This document shows positions 37,841 through 47,142 of a stretch of DNA of 64,000 bases, in pieces. The stretch is from an uncultured Gammaproteobacteria bacterium (GTDB lineage: Bacteria; Pseudomonadota; Gammaproteobacteria; Steroidobacterales; XN24), in NCBI GenBank assembly GCA_937924335.1, contig CALDWW010000013.1, forward strand, positions 1-64,000. Direction: 5' to 3'. Under the pieces are notes generated by a model. It worked only from the letters and a program-made list of their open reading frames with translations, was not told where the DNA came from and ran no database searches. The position numbers were made by a program, and so were the translations under genes. Each line of letters starts with the position of its first letter. Positions within the stretch are counted from its first letter, which is position 1.

Positions 37841-38485
37841 GTGAAAGACAGCGACAAGCCCAATCCCTGGATCACTATCTGGTTGCGGCCGCGCGCGACG
37901 ATGCGTCGGATACTGGACTCTGACCCTGTTGCACACGTCTGGCTTCTGGGAGCGGCCGGGGGTATCGCCCAGGGGTTTCGTGCCATAAACACAGACGAAT
38001 ACGGCGCGGCGCCTGAGCTAAGCGTGGGCGCGGTCGTGTTGATCAGCATCATCGTCGGAGCCCTGTCCGGCGTCGTCGCGCTATTGGTGATGCCTTATCT
38101 CCTGAGATGGACCGGTCGCTGGCTCGGCGGCGAGGGCAGCCTCGTGAACCTCCGCGCCAGCCTTGCATGGGCACAGGTCCCCGGTATCTGGGGTCTGGCG
38201 TTGCATGCGGTTCTGATTGCGGCATTCGGCCAACAGCTATTAGACGGTACCGTCGCTGAATCCCTCGACTCCGGCGGCAAGGCTGCGTTCTTTCTGGCCG
38301 TCACGCTTGCAATCGCAGTGATCGCCGTATGGCAGCTGTTCACAACCATAAAGACAGTCGCAGAGGCGAGCGGTTTTTCGGCCTGGCGAGCGTTCTTCAA
38401 CCTGCTGCTAGCCGGGATTGTGGCAGTGCTCATCCTCCTGACAGTCATGCTGGTGGTGGGGATGGTGGTCGGGGTTCTCGGATGA
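37841..38485 (+). CDS. Yip1-family integral membrane protein
   Basis: A 214-residue protein with about five hydrophobic segments. The N-terminal cytoplasmic stretch NPWITIWLRPRATMRRILDSDP is typical of bacterial Yip1-domain proteins, followed by membrane helices from about residue 35 onward. The function in bacteria is unknown. The GTG start has GGGAGA about 8 bases upstream; no ATG lies before the conserved N-terminus. It ends 16 bases before the convergent Frag1/DRAM-like gene. Confidence 0.8.
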   Translation: MKDSDKPNPWITIWLRPRATMRRILDSDPVAHVWLLGAAGGIAQGFRAINTDEYGAAPELSVGAVVLISIIVGALSGVVALLVMPYLLRWTGRWLGGEGSLVNLRASLAWAQVPGIWGLALHAVLIAAFGQQLLDGTVAESLDSGGKAAFFLAVTLAIAVIAVWQLFTTIKTVAEASGFSAWRAFFNLLLAGIVAVLILLTVMLVVGMVVGVLG

Positions 38486-38501
38486 GGCCCGGACAGCCGA
38501 T

Positions 38502-39215
38502 TCAGGTATCTGTCGTCCAGTCGTGGCCTGCGGGAGTCAGCAGGGTCACGCGGTAGCCTCGCCAGTCGAACGCAAACGTGAATATGTACGCCAGGATGCT
38601 GTAGGTGCTCAACCACTGCAGGATCCTGCCACCCTCGCTCCAGTCAGTGACGCGAAATGCAATGGCCAGTACCAGCATCAGTGTCAGTGCCCTGACGATC
38701 CATCTCTTTGATGCCAGGGAGACTTTACTCAGGCTTCCCGGATGGCTCTTCTCCAGCTCGACGATACTGCGCGAGTGCATGACGATAGCGGCGTAGGTCA
38801 AAAGGAAAAACAGGGTCGCCCCCACGCTGTGGAGAATCCAGAGGGTCGATCGATCCTGCAGGACCATCTCACCGACGAGCAATCCGATTGCTGCGATGAC
38901 CCCAAGCCGGCGGAACCGGATTTCCCTGCGACCGATGGCACCGCCATGAGTTCCTATCCAGTCGCAGGCGATAATCCAGACCGCCACGAAAAGGCCGCAG
39001 ACGAAAGGCATGGCCACGCGGAATACATGCGACTCCGGGGTCTTCAGCGCGGTATGCGTGATGTCAGTGCATCCCTCAAGTGGCGGGATGCACCAGGCCA
39101 CGTTGCCGCCCATGGCAGCAATCAGGTAGGTGATCGGGAAAAGGATTGCCGGCAGGAGCGCGGCAGACAGGGCCAGGGACGCGGCTGAAATGATGACGGG
39201 AGAACGTCGCGGCAT
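38502..39215 (-). CDS. Frag1/DRAM/Sfk1-like membrane protein
   Basis: A 237-residue protein with about six transmembrane segments. The first loop holds CIPPLEGCTDITHTALKTPESHVFRV, resembling the Frag1/DRAM/Sfk1 domain with its two extracytoplasmic cysteines. Hydrophobic segments follow at roughly residues 65-85, 100-118, 128-145, 175-192 and 200-215. The role in bacteria is unknown. The match rests on the loop pattern and topology, so the family call is moderate. Confidence 0.6.
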   Translation of the reverse strand: MPRRSPVIISAASLALSAALLPAILFPITYLIAAMGGNVAWCIPPLEGCTDITHTALKTPESHVFRVAMPFVCGLFVAVWIIACDWIGTHGGAIGRREIRFRRLGVIAAIGLLVGEMVLQDRSTLWILHSVGATLFFLLTYAAIVMHSRSIVELEKSHPGSLSKVSLASKRWIVRALTLMLVLAIAFRVTDWSEGGRILQWLSTYSILAYIFTFAFDWRGYRVTLLTPAGHDWTTDT

Positions 39216-39257
39216 GGCTATAGGTTTGCGATAAAGGCGCGCGGAACGGGGCCTGCG

Positions 39258-40331
39258 TCAGGCATCGCCTTGCGACCGGGACAGCAAGTCCTCTGCCAGC
39301 GCCAATGCAGCGCCGAAGTCGGGCGCGTAGCCGTCCGCTCCCTGACGGCGCCACAGATCGTCAGTCGAGCGATAGGCCGTCCCACCGACGATCACCGGTA
39401 TCGTTCGACCCTCGAGTTCTTTCAATGCAAGTATGGTCTTTTCCACACCCTCCAGGTGCTGCGGCAAGGTCGCAGACAGTAGCAGCAGATCTGCAACGAA
39501 GTAGTCCGAAGCTGCGGCGATTTCCGTATCGGGCAGATCGCTGCCGAGACAGATCGAATGCCATCCGCAACTCTCAAACAGGTCCGCCAACGCGCGCAGG
39601 GCGACATCATGCACGTCACCCGAAACCCCCGCCAGGACAACGCGGCGGCCGTTGGAGCTGGCCGGAGTCGTTCGAAACGACAACACCGCCATCAGTCGCT
39701 GGGTGGTGGTCGTCACCAAGTGCTCCTGCGCGATCGACAATTCGCCCGCATGCCACATGCGCCCCAGCTCCCACTGGACGGCCATCATGACTTCGGAATA
39801 CACCTGATCGAGGCTCAGTCCGCTGTCGACAGCCTCGACGACGCCTGAGATAGCGCCACGACTGTCTCCCTCGATCGCGGCGACGAGATATTGCAGCGCG
39901 GTGCGTCCGGTCGCAGTGTCGCCGTCCAGGCGGGAGGGTTCCTCGGAAAGAGGCCGCTGCAGTGATTCCATGGCGGCCGCCAATACCGGGGCGACCGTTG
40001 CAGCAGCGGAATCCGGAAGTTCCCCGGTTAGTACCTCTCCCAGGCATTCGAGGCCGCTGCACAGGTCCTGATCAGGGATGGATCTGGAGACAAACGACTG
40101 TCTGGCCCAGTTCATGCGCCCGGCGAAAATCTCCGGGACGCCGGCTGATACAGCGGCCGCCAGATCGTGGATACGCTGGAGGAAGAAAGCTCTCCAGCCG
40201 GACCAACCCCCAGGTGCAAACCGCGCTTCGACATCCGGATATTTCTCGAGCAGGCGGTTCGCCGCGGCACTTGCGTACCCGGCCGCACTGGCGACAAGAA
40301 GTTTGGCGACAAAGCGGTCTGGCTCAGCCAT
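39258..40331 (-). CDS. Cobalamin-binding protein with CarH-type signature, no HTH domain
   Basis: A 357-residue protein. Residues about 1-135 are a helical domain without a recognised DNA-binding motif. Residues about 140-225 are a four-helix cobalamin-cap domain with Trp193 followed nine residues later by Glu203-His204, the W-x9-EH pattern of AdoCbl photosensors such as CarH. Residues about 228-350 are a Rossmann-type B12 domain (VVLAGVSGDVHDVALRAL) with the lower-ligand His241; the usual D-x-H-x-x-G has Ala at the Gly position. CarH itself carries a MerR-type N-terminus, which is absent here. The ATG at 40331 fits; it is divergent from DUF2306. Confidence 0.82.
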   Translation of the reverse strand: MAEPDRFVAKLLVASAAGYASAAANRLLEKYPDVEARFAPGGWSGWRAFFLQRIHDLAAAVSAGVPEIFAGRMNWARQSFVSRSIPDQDLCSGLECLGEVLTGELPDSAAATVAPVLAAAMESLQRPLSEEPSRLDGDTATGRTALQYLVAAIEGDSRGAISGVVEAVDSGLSLDQVYSEVMMAVQWELGRMWHAGELSIAQEHLVTTTTQRLMAVLSFRTTPASSNGRRVVLAGVSGDVHDVALRALADLFESCGWHSICLGSDLPDTEIAAASDYFVADLLLLSATLPQHLEGVEKTILALKELEGRTIPVIVGGTAYRSTDDLWRRQGADGYAPDFGAALALAEDLLSRSQGDA

Positions 40332-40403
40332 TTGGATCCCGTATATCGTTGCCCGACTCTCAACTTCGCTGGGCCTGCAACAAGGCAAGGACCAACGGGC
40401 ATA

Positions 40404-40952
40404 ATGGTGACACACTCAACCCTACGTCCGCTACGCGATATGCCCGAATCCCTAGTCGGCTATCTCCATCTGACCAGCGCGTTGCTGGCCCTGATCTCAG
40501 GGGCCGTCGTCCTCGGCATGCGCAAGGGGACTCGAGCTCACATCCGCGCCGGGCGTTCCTATCTGGCCTGCATGATCGCAGTCAACATCTCTGCATTGGC
40601 AATATATCGGATAACGGGTGAGTTCGGCGCTTTCCACGCGCTGGCTTTGATCAGCCTGGGTTCGGTGCTCGCGGGATTCCTGGTTGCACGCTATGGCGGT
40701 CATGGTTGGATTTTCGGCCATGCTTTCATCATGCTGTGGTCTTATGTCGGCATCGTCGCAGCGACCGTATCCGAGGCCGCCACCCACCTCCTGCACTGGC
40801 CATCCTCAGTGGGCGTGGTCGGTGCATCAGTCGCCGTCTTTGTGGCGGGTGGACTGCTCATCCACACGCGGGGTGCCAGAGCTGCCTCGAGTATTGCAGG
40901 GATCCGGAACCCGAGTGAGTCTGACGGTGTCTCGCAAGCCGCGGGCGACTAA
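40404..40952 (+). CDS. DUF2306 family membrane protein
   Basis: A 182-residue protein with four or five hydrophobic segments. The block YLHLTSALLALISGAVVLGMRKGTRAHIRAGRSYLACMI matches the DUF2306 start (H-x-x-G-x-x-x-L-x-x-GT-x-x-H). Later segments are FHALALISLGSVLAGF and GHAFIMLWSYVGIVAATVSE. The function is unknown. The start is either ATG 40404 (AAGGA 13 bases upstream) or 40440. It is divergent, 72 bases from the cobalamin-binding gene. Confidence 0.75.
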   Translation: MVTHSTLRPLRDMPESLVGYLHLTSALLALISGAVVLGMRKGTRAHIRAGRSYLACMIAVNISALAIYRITGEFGAFHALALISLGSVLAGFLVARYGGHGWIFGHAFIMLWSYVGIVAATVSEAATHLLHWPSSVGVVGASVAVFVAGGLLIHTRGARAASSIAGIRNPSESDGVSQAAGD

Positions 40953-41001
40953 GCTTCGGAGTAAGGGCCCCCTCACACGAAGCAGCCACGGGACAAGAAC
41001 A

Positions 41002-41373
41002 TTGCCAACAAAACCAGGAGACCCCGTCTGCCCGGGTGGAGCCAACGTTGCGGTCAAGATGCCGCCCGGTCAATTTAGACAGACGGTGGCCTTCTATCGA
41101 GACATTCTGTCTGTGCCTGTTTGTCATGAAGCACCGGACTGCGTCAGTTTCGACCTCGGTACGATGCGACTCCGGATTGACCGCAGCGAGTCCGTACAAC
41201 GGCCCGAGACGTGGCTGGAAATCCGCTGTCGTGATCATGAGTCCGCAGCCCGGCACCTGTCGCGCCAAGAGGTCCCCTGGTGCGACGAAGTGGAGCCGCT
41301 GGCCGATAGACTTCCGGGATTCTGGATCATGGCGCCTGGTGGCCGCGTTCACTTGATCCGCGGTCAAGACTGA
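41002..41373 (+). CDS. VOC-family (glyoxalase-like) protein
   Basis: A protein of about 123 residues with one vicinal-oxygen-chelate module: ANVAVKMPPGQFRQTVAFYRDILSVP, a CVSFDLGTMRLRIDR strand pair, WLEIRC, and FWIMAPGGRVHLIR at the end. VOC proteins include lyases, dioxygenases and resistance proteins; metal ligands are not clearly conserved, so the activity is unknown. The start is uncertain: TTG 41002 has GGGACAAG upstream, while ATG 41059 would remove the first strand. The stop overlaps the next gene start (TGATG). Confidence 0.7.
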   Translation: MPTKPGDPVCPGGANVAVKMPPGQFRQTVAFYRDILSVPVCHEAPDCVSFDLGTMRLRIDRSESVQRPETWLEIRCRDHESAARHLSRQEVPWCDEVEPLADRLPGFWIMAPGGRVHLIRGQD

Positions 41374-42041
41374 TGGTCGAAGAGCAGATGCTGCCCGCAC
41401 GTCTCGATTCCCGATCCATCCAGCGGGCGTATAGAAAAATTGCCCCACTGTATGACCTCTGGGGTCGGGCGACGGAGTCTCATGCACAAGATGTCTGCCT
41501 TGAGTGGCTCGAGCAGATGCCGGTTCGTCATGTCCTGGACGTGGCGACCGGAACAGGGACACTTCTCGAGAAACTACTGACCGCATTTCCGGAGGCGACA
41601 GCGGTCGGCGTCGACCTGACCGCCGCAATGCTAGGTAAGGCCGCGGATCGGCTGGTGAAATTCGAGACACGTTGCGCGCTGGTTCGCGGGGATGCCCGCT
41701 GTCTGCCGATGCCCTCTGCAAGCTCAGATCTCGTTACCAACTGTTACATGTTCGACCTGTTACCGGAGTCCGAATTCAGCGCGGTCCTGGGTGAATTCAG
41801 CAGGGTGCTGACCCCGGGGGGGCGTCTGGCGCTGATCAATATGACTCTTCCGGAGCGGCCGGTCGAACGCATCTGGGAGCAGCTCTATCGGTTGTATCCC
41901 GCGCTGCTCGGCGGTTGCAGAGGCGTGTCGCTGGAGAGATATCTGGTCGCTGGCGGATTCCGCGTCCTGCGGCGGGCCCGCGTGAGCCAGCTTGCGTTCC
42001 CGTCAGAGGTCATTCTGGCGGCGAAGGAGCCGCGCCGGTGA
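41373..42041 (+). CDS. Class I SAM-dependent methyltransferase
   Basis: A 222-residue methyltransferase of the UbiE/Methyltransf_11 type. SAM motifs: VRHVLDVATGTGTLLEKLL (motif I), AVGVDLTAAMLGKA (motif II acidic residue), GDARCLPMPSASSDLVTNCYMFDLLP and LTPGGRLALINM. The N-terminus has IQRAYRKIAPLYDLWGRATES, like quinone methyltransferases, but the family blocks of UbiE are missing, so the substrate is unknown. It is translationally coupled to the VOC gene. Confidence 0.83.
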   Translation: MVEEQMLPARLDSRSIQRAYRKIAPLYDLWGRATESHAQDVCLEWLEQMPVRHVLDVATGTGTLLEKLLTAFPEATAVGVDLTAAMLGKAADRLVKFETRCALVRGDARCLPMPSASSDLVTNCYMFDLLPESEFSAVLGEFSRVLTPGGRLALINMTLPERPVERIWEQLYRLYPALLGGCRGVSLERYLVAGGFRVLRRARVSQLAFPSEVILAAKEPRR

Positions 42042-42078
42042 TGTGGCGATCCGCCAATTGTCAAAGTCGAGCCTGGCG

Positions 42079-43776
42079 ATGACCCTGATTGAGAAGGCGC
42101 GCTTACTGGCCGAGATTATTGCTTGGCGCCTGCGCTGGGATCGCCATGATCTTGACTACCGCCCTGGTGACACCGACTGCGAGAAAATTGTCAGCGCCCG
42201 CCAGGCGGCCGCGAAGGTTCCTGACGGAGCAACCGTAATCAGTTCCGGGATGGCAGGGAATTCCCGATGTTCGGCTTTCTTCTGGGCGATCCGTGAGCGT
42301 TTCGAGACCACCGGATCTCCGCGTGATCTCACCTGGGTTTCGGTCGGCGGGCAAGGCGGTCGCGGAAAGGCTCCCGGCAGCGTAGAAGAGGTCGGACTAC
42401 CCGGGCTGGTGAGCTGTTACATCAGCGGACACGTAGAGACGACTCGATCATTATTGCGCATGGCCGAGGCCGGGCAGATGGATCTGCACGTCATGCCGCA
42501 GGGGGAGATGACGGAACTGATCGCCCGTCAGGCGCGCGGGGAATTCACAGTGCGCAGCCGCACCGGGCTCGATACGTTCCTGGACCCACGATTGGATGGC
42601 GGTACCGCCATCGTCTCCCACGACGGATCTTCTCTTGTCAGGGCCGAGGACGACGAGTTGCGCTATGAAATGCCGCCGATCGACGTCGCCCTGTTCTGCG
42701 CGGCCTACACTGACCAAAGCGGCAACGTGTACCTCACCGACATCGCCACCCTGACAGAGACCCAAGAGTCGATCGACGCGGCGCGCGCCAACGGAGGGCT
42801 GGCTATGGCCGTGGTCGGCGGTCTGGTGGAGGACGACCCGGAGGCACCACGGATAGAGGCAGACAGGCTGGATGCCGTTGTCGTCAATCCCTGGAATGAA
42901 CAGACTGTTCTGGCCAGCCAGCAGCGGCCCTGGAAGATGTTTACCCCAGGCGGAGATGGCGATGATCATGCGGCGATAGAAAAACTGAGGTTCATCAACC
43001 GAGTGCTGCGGCTGACGCCGGTAAGAGGTCCGGTTGAAGAGGCGCTTGGCAGACTTGGTGCGCACCTGTTTGCAGAGATCGTGCCGCGCGGCGCACACAT
43101 CAACATCGGCGTCGGTTTCCCGGAGGAGGTGTGCAGAGAGGTCTATGAAAGCGAGCTTCACAATGACCTGGTCTTCACGACGGAGACGGGCGTCTATGGA
43201 GGCCTGCCTGCCCCCGGGGTTTACTTCGGCGCGGCAGTAAACCCAGTTCGCTTCGAGTCATCCGCCTGGATGTTTCGCCACTACCGTGAGCACCTGGACA
43301 CTGCGGTGCTGGGCTTTCTGCAAGTTGATTCCTCTGGCAACGTCAACGTGTCGCGTCGTGGCCCGAATGTGAGCGACTACGTTGGGCCGGGCGGGTTCCC
43401 TTCGATCATCCAGGCAGCCCGCAGAGTGATTTTTATCGGAACGTGGATGACGGGAGCGCGCTGGGAGGTCGCCGATGGAGAGCTGCATCTATCGCAAACA
43501 GGCCGGCCGAAATTCGTCGACAGGGTCGATGAAGTGACATTCAGCGGCAGGCGGGGGCTGGCGGACGGCAAGCAGGTCTATTACGTTACCAACGTCGGTA
43601 TCTTCAGATTGACCCCCGGTGGTCTGGAGATGATCTGCAAAATGCCGGGTGTTGAGATCGGGCGTGACATCCTCGCAAACACGAGTGCGCGGCTCGTCAT
43701 TCCGGCGGATGTGCCGTCGGTAGACAAGACCATAGTCACGGGCGAAGGATTCAGGCTCGATTGGCCGGAGGCCTGA
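42079..43776 (+). CDS. Family I acyl-CoA:carboxylate CoA-transferase
   Basis: A 565-residue fused two-domain CoA-transferase of the acetate/propionate/3-oxoacid type. The N-terminal half has ATVISSGMAGNSRCSAFF, WVSVGGQGGRGKAPG and SCYISGHVETT. The C-terminal half starts near residue 320 with LGAHLFAEIVPRGAHINIGVGFPEEV, then FTTETGVYGGLPAPG, where Glu369 is the likely thioester-forming catalytic residue. The ATG at 42079 was chosen; the ribosome site is weak. It is followed after 22 bases by a ThDP enzyme of the 2-hydroxyacyl-CoA lyase type, which suggests a joint pathway. Confidence 0.87.
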   Translation: MTLIEKARLLAEIIAWRLRWDRHDLDYRPGDTDCEKIVSARQAAAKVPDGATVISSGMAGNSRCSAFFWAIRERFETTGSPRDLTWVSVGGQGGRGKAPGSVEEVGLPGLVSCYISGHVETTRSLLRMAEAGQMDLHVMPQGEMTELIARQARGEFTVRSRTGLDTFLDPRLDGGTAIVSHDGSSLVRAEDDELRYEMPPIDVALFCAAYTDQSGNVYLTDIATLTETQESIDAARANGGLAMAVVGGLVEDDPEAPRIEADRLDAVVVNPWNEQTVLASQQRPWKMFTPGGDGDDHAAIEKLRFINRVLRLTPVRGPVEEALGRLGAHLFAEIVPRGAHINIGVGFPEEVCREVYESELHNDLVFTTETGVYGGLPAPGVYFGAAVNPVRFESSAWMFRHYREHLDTAVLGFLQVDSSGNVNVSRRGPNVSDYVGPGGFPSIIQAARRVIFIGTWMTGARWEVADGELHLSQTGRPKFVDRVDEVTFSGRRGLADGKQVYYVTNVGIFRLTPGGLEMICKMPGVEIGRDILANTSARLVIPADVPSVDKTIVTGEGFRLDWPEA

Positions 43777-43798
43777 TCGGGGCCACAAGGAGCAACGG

Positions 43799-45526
43799 AT
43801 GCATGGCGGTGATCAGGTAGCACAGGTTCTGAAGGCGCAGGGCGTCAGGACGGTGTTCACTCTCTGTGGCGGGCATATTTCGCCGATACTGACCGGGGCA
43901 CGAACGGCCGGGATTCGGGTCATCGACACCCGCCACGAGGTCACTGCGGTATTCGCGGCTGACGCGGTTGCCAGGTTAACCGGGATCCCGGGTGTCGCCG
44001 TAGTGACGGCCGGCCCCGGCCTGACGAATACCATCACAGCGCTCAAGAATGCTCAGCTCGCCCAGTCACCCGTGGTGGTCATCGGCGGCGCGACGGCTAC
44101 GATTCTGAAGGGCAGGGGCGCCCTCCAGGACATCGACCAGGTTCCGTTGATGGCACCCCACGTAAAAGAGGTTTTCATCATCCGGCGCGTTCGAGAACTG
44201 GTTCCGGCCGTCGAACGGGCGTTCGCCGCGGCGCGCTCAGGCGTGCCGGGCCCAGTGTTCATCGAGTGCCCCGTGGACTTGCTTTACCCGGAAGAGGTCG
44301 TGCGTCAGTGGTACGGGTTGGGAAAGGGCGGTGGCGGTCTCGCCGGCTGGGGCGAACGGATTTATCTTCGTCGACACATAAACCGTCTGTTCAGGGGTGC
44401 AGAAGGGCAGCAGCCTGGTCCGGCCATGGTCGAGCCTGTTCCCGCCCCGGATTCGGCGCGGGTGCTCGAAATCGCGCAGAAAATTAAGGCCGCCAAGCGC
44501 CCGTTGCTGATCGCCGGCAGTCAGGCCGTATGCGAGCCGGACAGGGTGGTAGCGGTCGCCGAAGCAATAGATCGACTCGGGGTGCCCGTGTATCTATCCG
44601 GGATGGCCCGGGGATTGCTTGGATCCCGACATCCACTCCACTTTCGGCACCGCCGAAGCGCGGCTATCAAACAGGCAGATCTCGTTATTCTGGCCGGCGT
44701 TCCCTGCGATTTCCGACTGGATTACGGACGCCAGATTCGCAAGGGTGCGACGCTGGTCGCGGCGAACCGCAGTCGGACAGACCTACGGCTGAATCGCAAA
44801 CCGGATCACGGTGTCCTGGCAGATCCAGGGATGTTCCTCGTGGACCTCGCCCGGGCTGCACCTGCCGCTGGTGGCGCCTGGGCCCAGTGGCGCGAAGAGC
44901 TCGATGCCAGTGACGCGGACCGTGAACTGGAGATCGATACCCAGGCGCAGGCAAGAGGAGAGTTCGCCAATCCGTTGTCGGTCTGTCGTGGCGTCGACAG
45001 TCAGTTGCGTAATCGCAGCATCATCGTAGCCGATGGCGGTGATTTCGTCGGCACTGCTTCCTACATCACCCGGCCTCGTGGACCGCTTCGCTGGCTGGAC
45101 CCGGGGGCGTTCGGCACCCTGGGCGTGGGGGCAGGCTTCGCGCTCGGCGCCGCGGCCGCCCATCCTGATGCCGAGATCTGGATCATGTTTGGCGATGGCT
45201 CGGTCGGCTACAGTCTGTCAGAGTTCGATACCTTTGTAAGGCACAAGATTCCGGTCATCGCGGTGGTCGGAAACGACGCCTGCTGGAGCCAGATCGCCCG
45301 CGAGCAGGTCAAGATCCTGAAGGACGAAACAGCCGTGATGCTCGCACGGACAGATTACCATCGGGTAGCTGCCGGCTTCGGCGCCAGCGGCCTTGTGATC
45401 CACTCGGATGATGAGATCGAAGATGTCCTTTCCCAGGCCCGTGAGATCGCGGCCGGCGGGCATCCGGTCCTGGTGAATGCAATGCTCGATCGCAGCGATT
45501 TCCGCGAGGGATCGATATCGATCTGA
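43799..45526 (+). CDS. ThDP enzyme of the 2-hydroxyacyl-CoA lyase/ILVBL (HACL2) type
   Basis: A 575-residue ThDP-dependent enzyme. The N-terminus [48 protein letters not shown] closely resembles animal ILVBL/HACL2 and includes the catalytic Glu47. The ThDP-Mg site is at about residues 465-500 ([15 protein letters not shown] then VVGNDACW). HACL2 cleaves 2-hydroxyacyl-CoA to formyl-CoA plus an aldehyde one carbon shorter; acetolactate synthases are the wider family. The CoA-transferase upstream supports an acyl-CoA substrate. The ribosome site AAGGAG lies about 6 bases before the ATG. Confidence 0.82.
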   Translation: MHGGDQVAQVLKAQGVRTVFTLCGGHISPILTGARTAGIRVIDTRHEVTAVFAADAVARLTGIPGVAVVTAGPGLTNTITALKNAQLAQSPVVVIGGATATILKGRGALQDIDQVPLMAPHVKEVFIIRRVRELVPAVERAFAAARSGVPGPVFIECPVDLLYPEEVVRQWYGLGKGGGGLAGWGERIYLRRHINRLFRGAEGQQPGPAMVEPVPAPDSARVLEIAQKIKAAKRPLLIAGSQAVCEPDRVVAVAEAIDRLGVPVYLSGMARGLLGSRHPLHFRHRRSAAIKQADLVILAGVPCDFRLDYGRQIRKGATLVAANRSRTDLRLNRKPDHGVLADPGMFLVDLARAAPAAGGAWAQWREELDASDADRELEIDTQAQARGEFANPLSVCRGVDSQLRNRSIIVADGGDFVGTASYITRPRGPLRWLDPGAFGTLGVGAGFALGAAAAHPDAEIWIMFGDGSVGYSLSEFDTFVRHKIPVIAVVGNDACWSQIAREQVKILKDETAVMLARTDYHRVAAGFGASGLVIHSDDEIEDVLSQAREIAAGGHPVLVNAMLDRSDFREGSISI

Positions 45527-45579
45527 TCGCTGGCCCGAGCGGCTATACTCCCTGCCGTATTGTCACAGGCTGAAGGACT

Positions 45580-45828
45580 TTGGGACTGCTGTTACTGCTT
45601 GTCGGCATATTCGCGGTAAACGTGCCTTTCGGGTACTGGCGTGAGGGCGTCCGCAAATTTTCACCCGCCTGGTTCGTCGCTGTCCATGCGCCGGTTCCGC
45701 TGGTGATCCTTATGCGACTCCTGGCAGGCATCGAGTGGAGTTTCGCCATACTTCCGCTACTTGTGGCCGCGTACTTCGGCGGACAATGGGTTGGCGCAAG
45801 GCACCGCCGCAGGGCGGCGGGCAGCTGA
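45580..45828 (+). CDS. Small membrane protein, uncharacterised
   Basis: An 82-residue protein with two or three hydrophobic segments (residues 1-14, 30-46, 53-70) and a basic C-terminus. FGYWREGVRKFSPAWFVAVHAPVPLVI recalls small conserved membrane proteins seen in many bacteria, without a known role. The start is a TTG very close to AAGGA, so a slightly later start is possible. A TATACT -10-like element lies at 45544-45549. It ends 4 bases before the ZIP transporter start, so the two are probably co-transcribed. Confidence 0.6.
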   Translation: MGLLLLLVGIFAVNVPFGYWREGVRKFSPAWFVAVHAPVPLVILMRLLAGIEWSFAILPLLVAAYFGGQWVGARHRRRAAGS

Positions 45829-45832
45829 ATGC

Positions 45833-46579
45833 ATGGAGCCGCTGGCTGCTATCCTGGTATTCGGATTTGCGATGAGCCTGATCGCACTGTCCGGCAGTTT
45901 TGTGCTGTTGCTCGAAGCGGACTCGGTAGAGCGCATCATCCTGCCACTCGTGGCCCTGTCGTCGGGGTCGTTGATCGGTGGGGCGCTATTTCACCTGATG
46001 CCGGATGCAGTCGCCAGGTTGGGCAACAATCCACTGGTCTATGTCGGCGTCGCCGGCGGGTTCCTGACATTCCTTGTCCTGGAGCAGTTGCTCTATTGGC
46101 ACCACTGTCACCGTCCCGCGGTGGATCACCGCCAACCCATGGGGGTAATGCTGCTGGTCGGAGACGGTGTGCACAATTTCATCGGTGGACTTGCCATCGG
46201 CGCCGTTTTCATCGTCGACTTCCGCCTTGGCGTGCTGGCGTGGGCGGCGGCGGCGATTCACGAGGTGCCGCAGGAACTCGGCGACTTCGGTGTACTGCTG
46301 CACTCGGGCTGGTCGAAAGGACGCGCGCTGGCCGCCAATTTTGCAACGGCTTTGACATTTCCGCTGGGCGGCCTCGTGGCCTGGTATGCATCCTCTTGGA
46401 TAGACATTGATTTCCTCATACCCTTTGCAGCGGGCAACTTCTTGTATATCGGCGCAGTGGACCTTGTTCCTCAGTTCAAGGCGGTAAGCGGCGGCGGTTC
46501 GATTCTTTCCAACACGTTATGGTGGACGTTGGGAGCGGGCGCTCTCGCCGCCGCCGCGATTCTCGGGCCCAACCACTAA
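45833..46579 (+). CDS. ZIP-family metal transporter
   Basis: A 248-residue membrane protein of the ZIP family (zinc, iron or manganese uptake). The two metal-binding helices are visible: DGVHNFIGGLAIGAVF and AAAIHEVPQELGDFGVLLHSG. A His-rich loop (YWHHCHRPAVDHR) lies between helices 3 and 4. Seven or eight hydrophobic segments are present. The start ATG at 45833 begins the first helix. Which metal is carried cannot be told from sequence. Confidence 0.9.
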   Translation: MEPLAAILVFGFAMSLIALSGSFVLLLEADSVERIILPLVALSSGSLIGGALFHLMPDAVARLGNNPLVYVGVAGGFLTFLVLEQLLYWHHCHRPAVDHRQPMGVMLLVGDGVHNFIGGLAIGAVFIVDFRLGVLAWAAAAIHEVPQELGDFGVLLHSGWSKGRALAANFATALTFPLGGLVAWYASSWIDIDFLIPFAAGNFLYIGAVDLVPQFKAVSGGGSILSNTLWWTLGAGALAAAAILGPNH

Positions 46580-46636
46580 CGCAGCCGTGACCGGCAGCGG
46601 TATGCTGCCCGCTCAAAAGCCGGAGGAGGCGAGATC

Positions 46637-47107
46637 ATGACAGGACCGTCGGCCATAATCAGAGAGGCGGTAGAGGGGGACCTGCCCGCCATCGTGGAGT
46701 TGCTGGCGGATGATCCGATTGCAGCTCAGCGTGAATCGGCGCTCGATCCGTTGCCGTCAGCCTACCGTGCCGCATTTGCCGAGATCGCAGCTGACGCCCG
46801 CCAGACGCTTCTTGTGGCGGAGATGGACGGCGTGGTGGTCGGTACCCTGCAGCTTTCCGTTATTCCCAATCTCACCTACGAAGGCCGTCGCCGCGCCCAG
46901 ATCGAGGGTGTGCGGATTGCAGCGGATCGAAGAGGTCGCGGCGTGGGTCGTCACCTGATGGAACGTGCCAAGGAACTGGCGGTCGGAGCAGGCTGCCACG
47001 TCCTCCAGCTCACCACCAACAGGCAGCGTCCGCAGGCTCTGCACTTTTATGAACGGTTGGGCTTCGTGGACTCTCACCATGGACTGAAACTCTATCTGCA
47101 GGATTAG
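46637..47107 (+). CDS. GNAT-family N-acetyltransferase
   Basis: A 156-residue acetyltransferase. GNAT motifs: IREAVEGDLPAIVELLADDP at the N-terminus, VVGTLQLSVIPNLTYEGRRRAQIEGVRIAADRRGRGVGRHLME with the acetyl-CoA loop R-R-G-R-G-V-G, and ALHFYERLGF near the end. The substrate is unknown. A strong ribosome site (GGAGGAGG) lies 8 bases before the ATG. Confidence 0.9.
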   Translation: MTGPSAIIREAVEGDLPAIVELLADDPIAAQRESALDPLPSAYRAAFAEIAADARQTLLVAEMDGVVVGTLQLSVIPNLTYEGRRRAQIEGVRIAADRRGRGVGRHLMERAKELAVGAGCHVLQLTTNRQRPQALHFYERLGFVDSHHGLKLYLQD

Positions 47108-47142
47108 TCACTGGGAATGAAGCCAGTCAGCATGGAGGAGCG

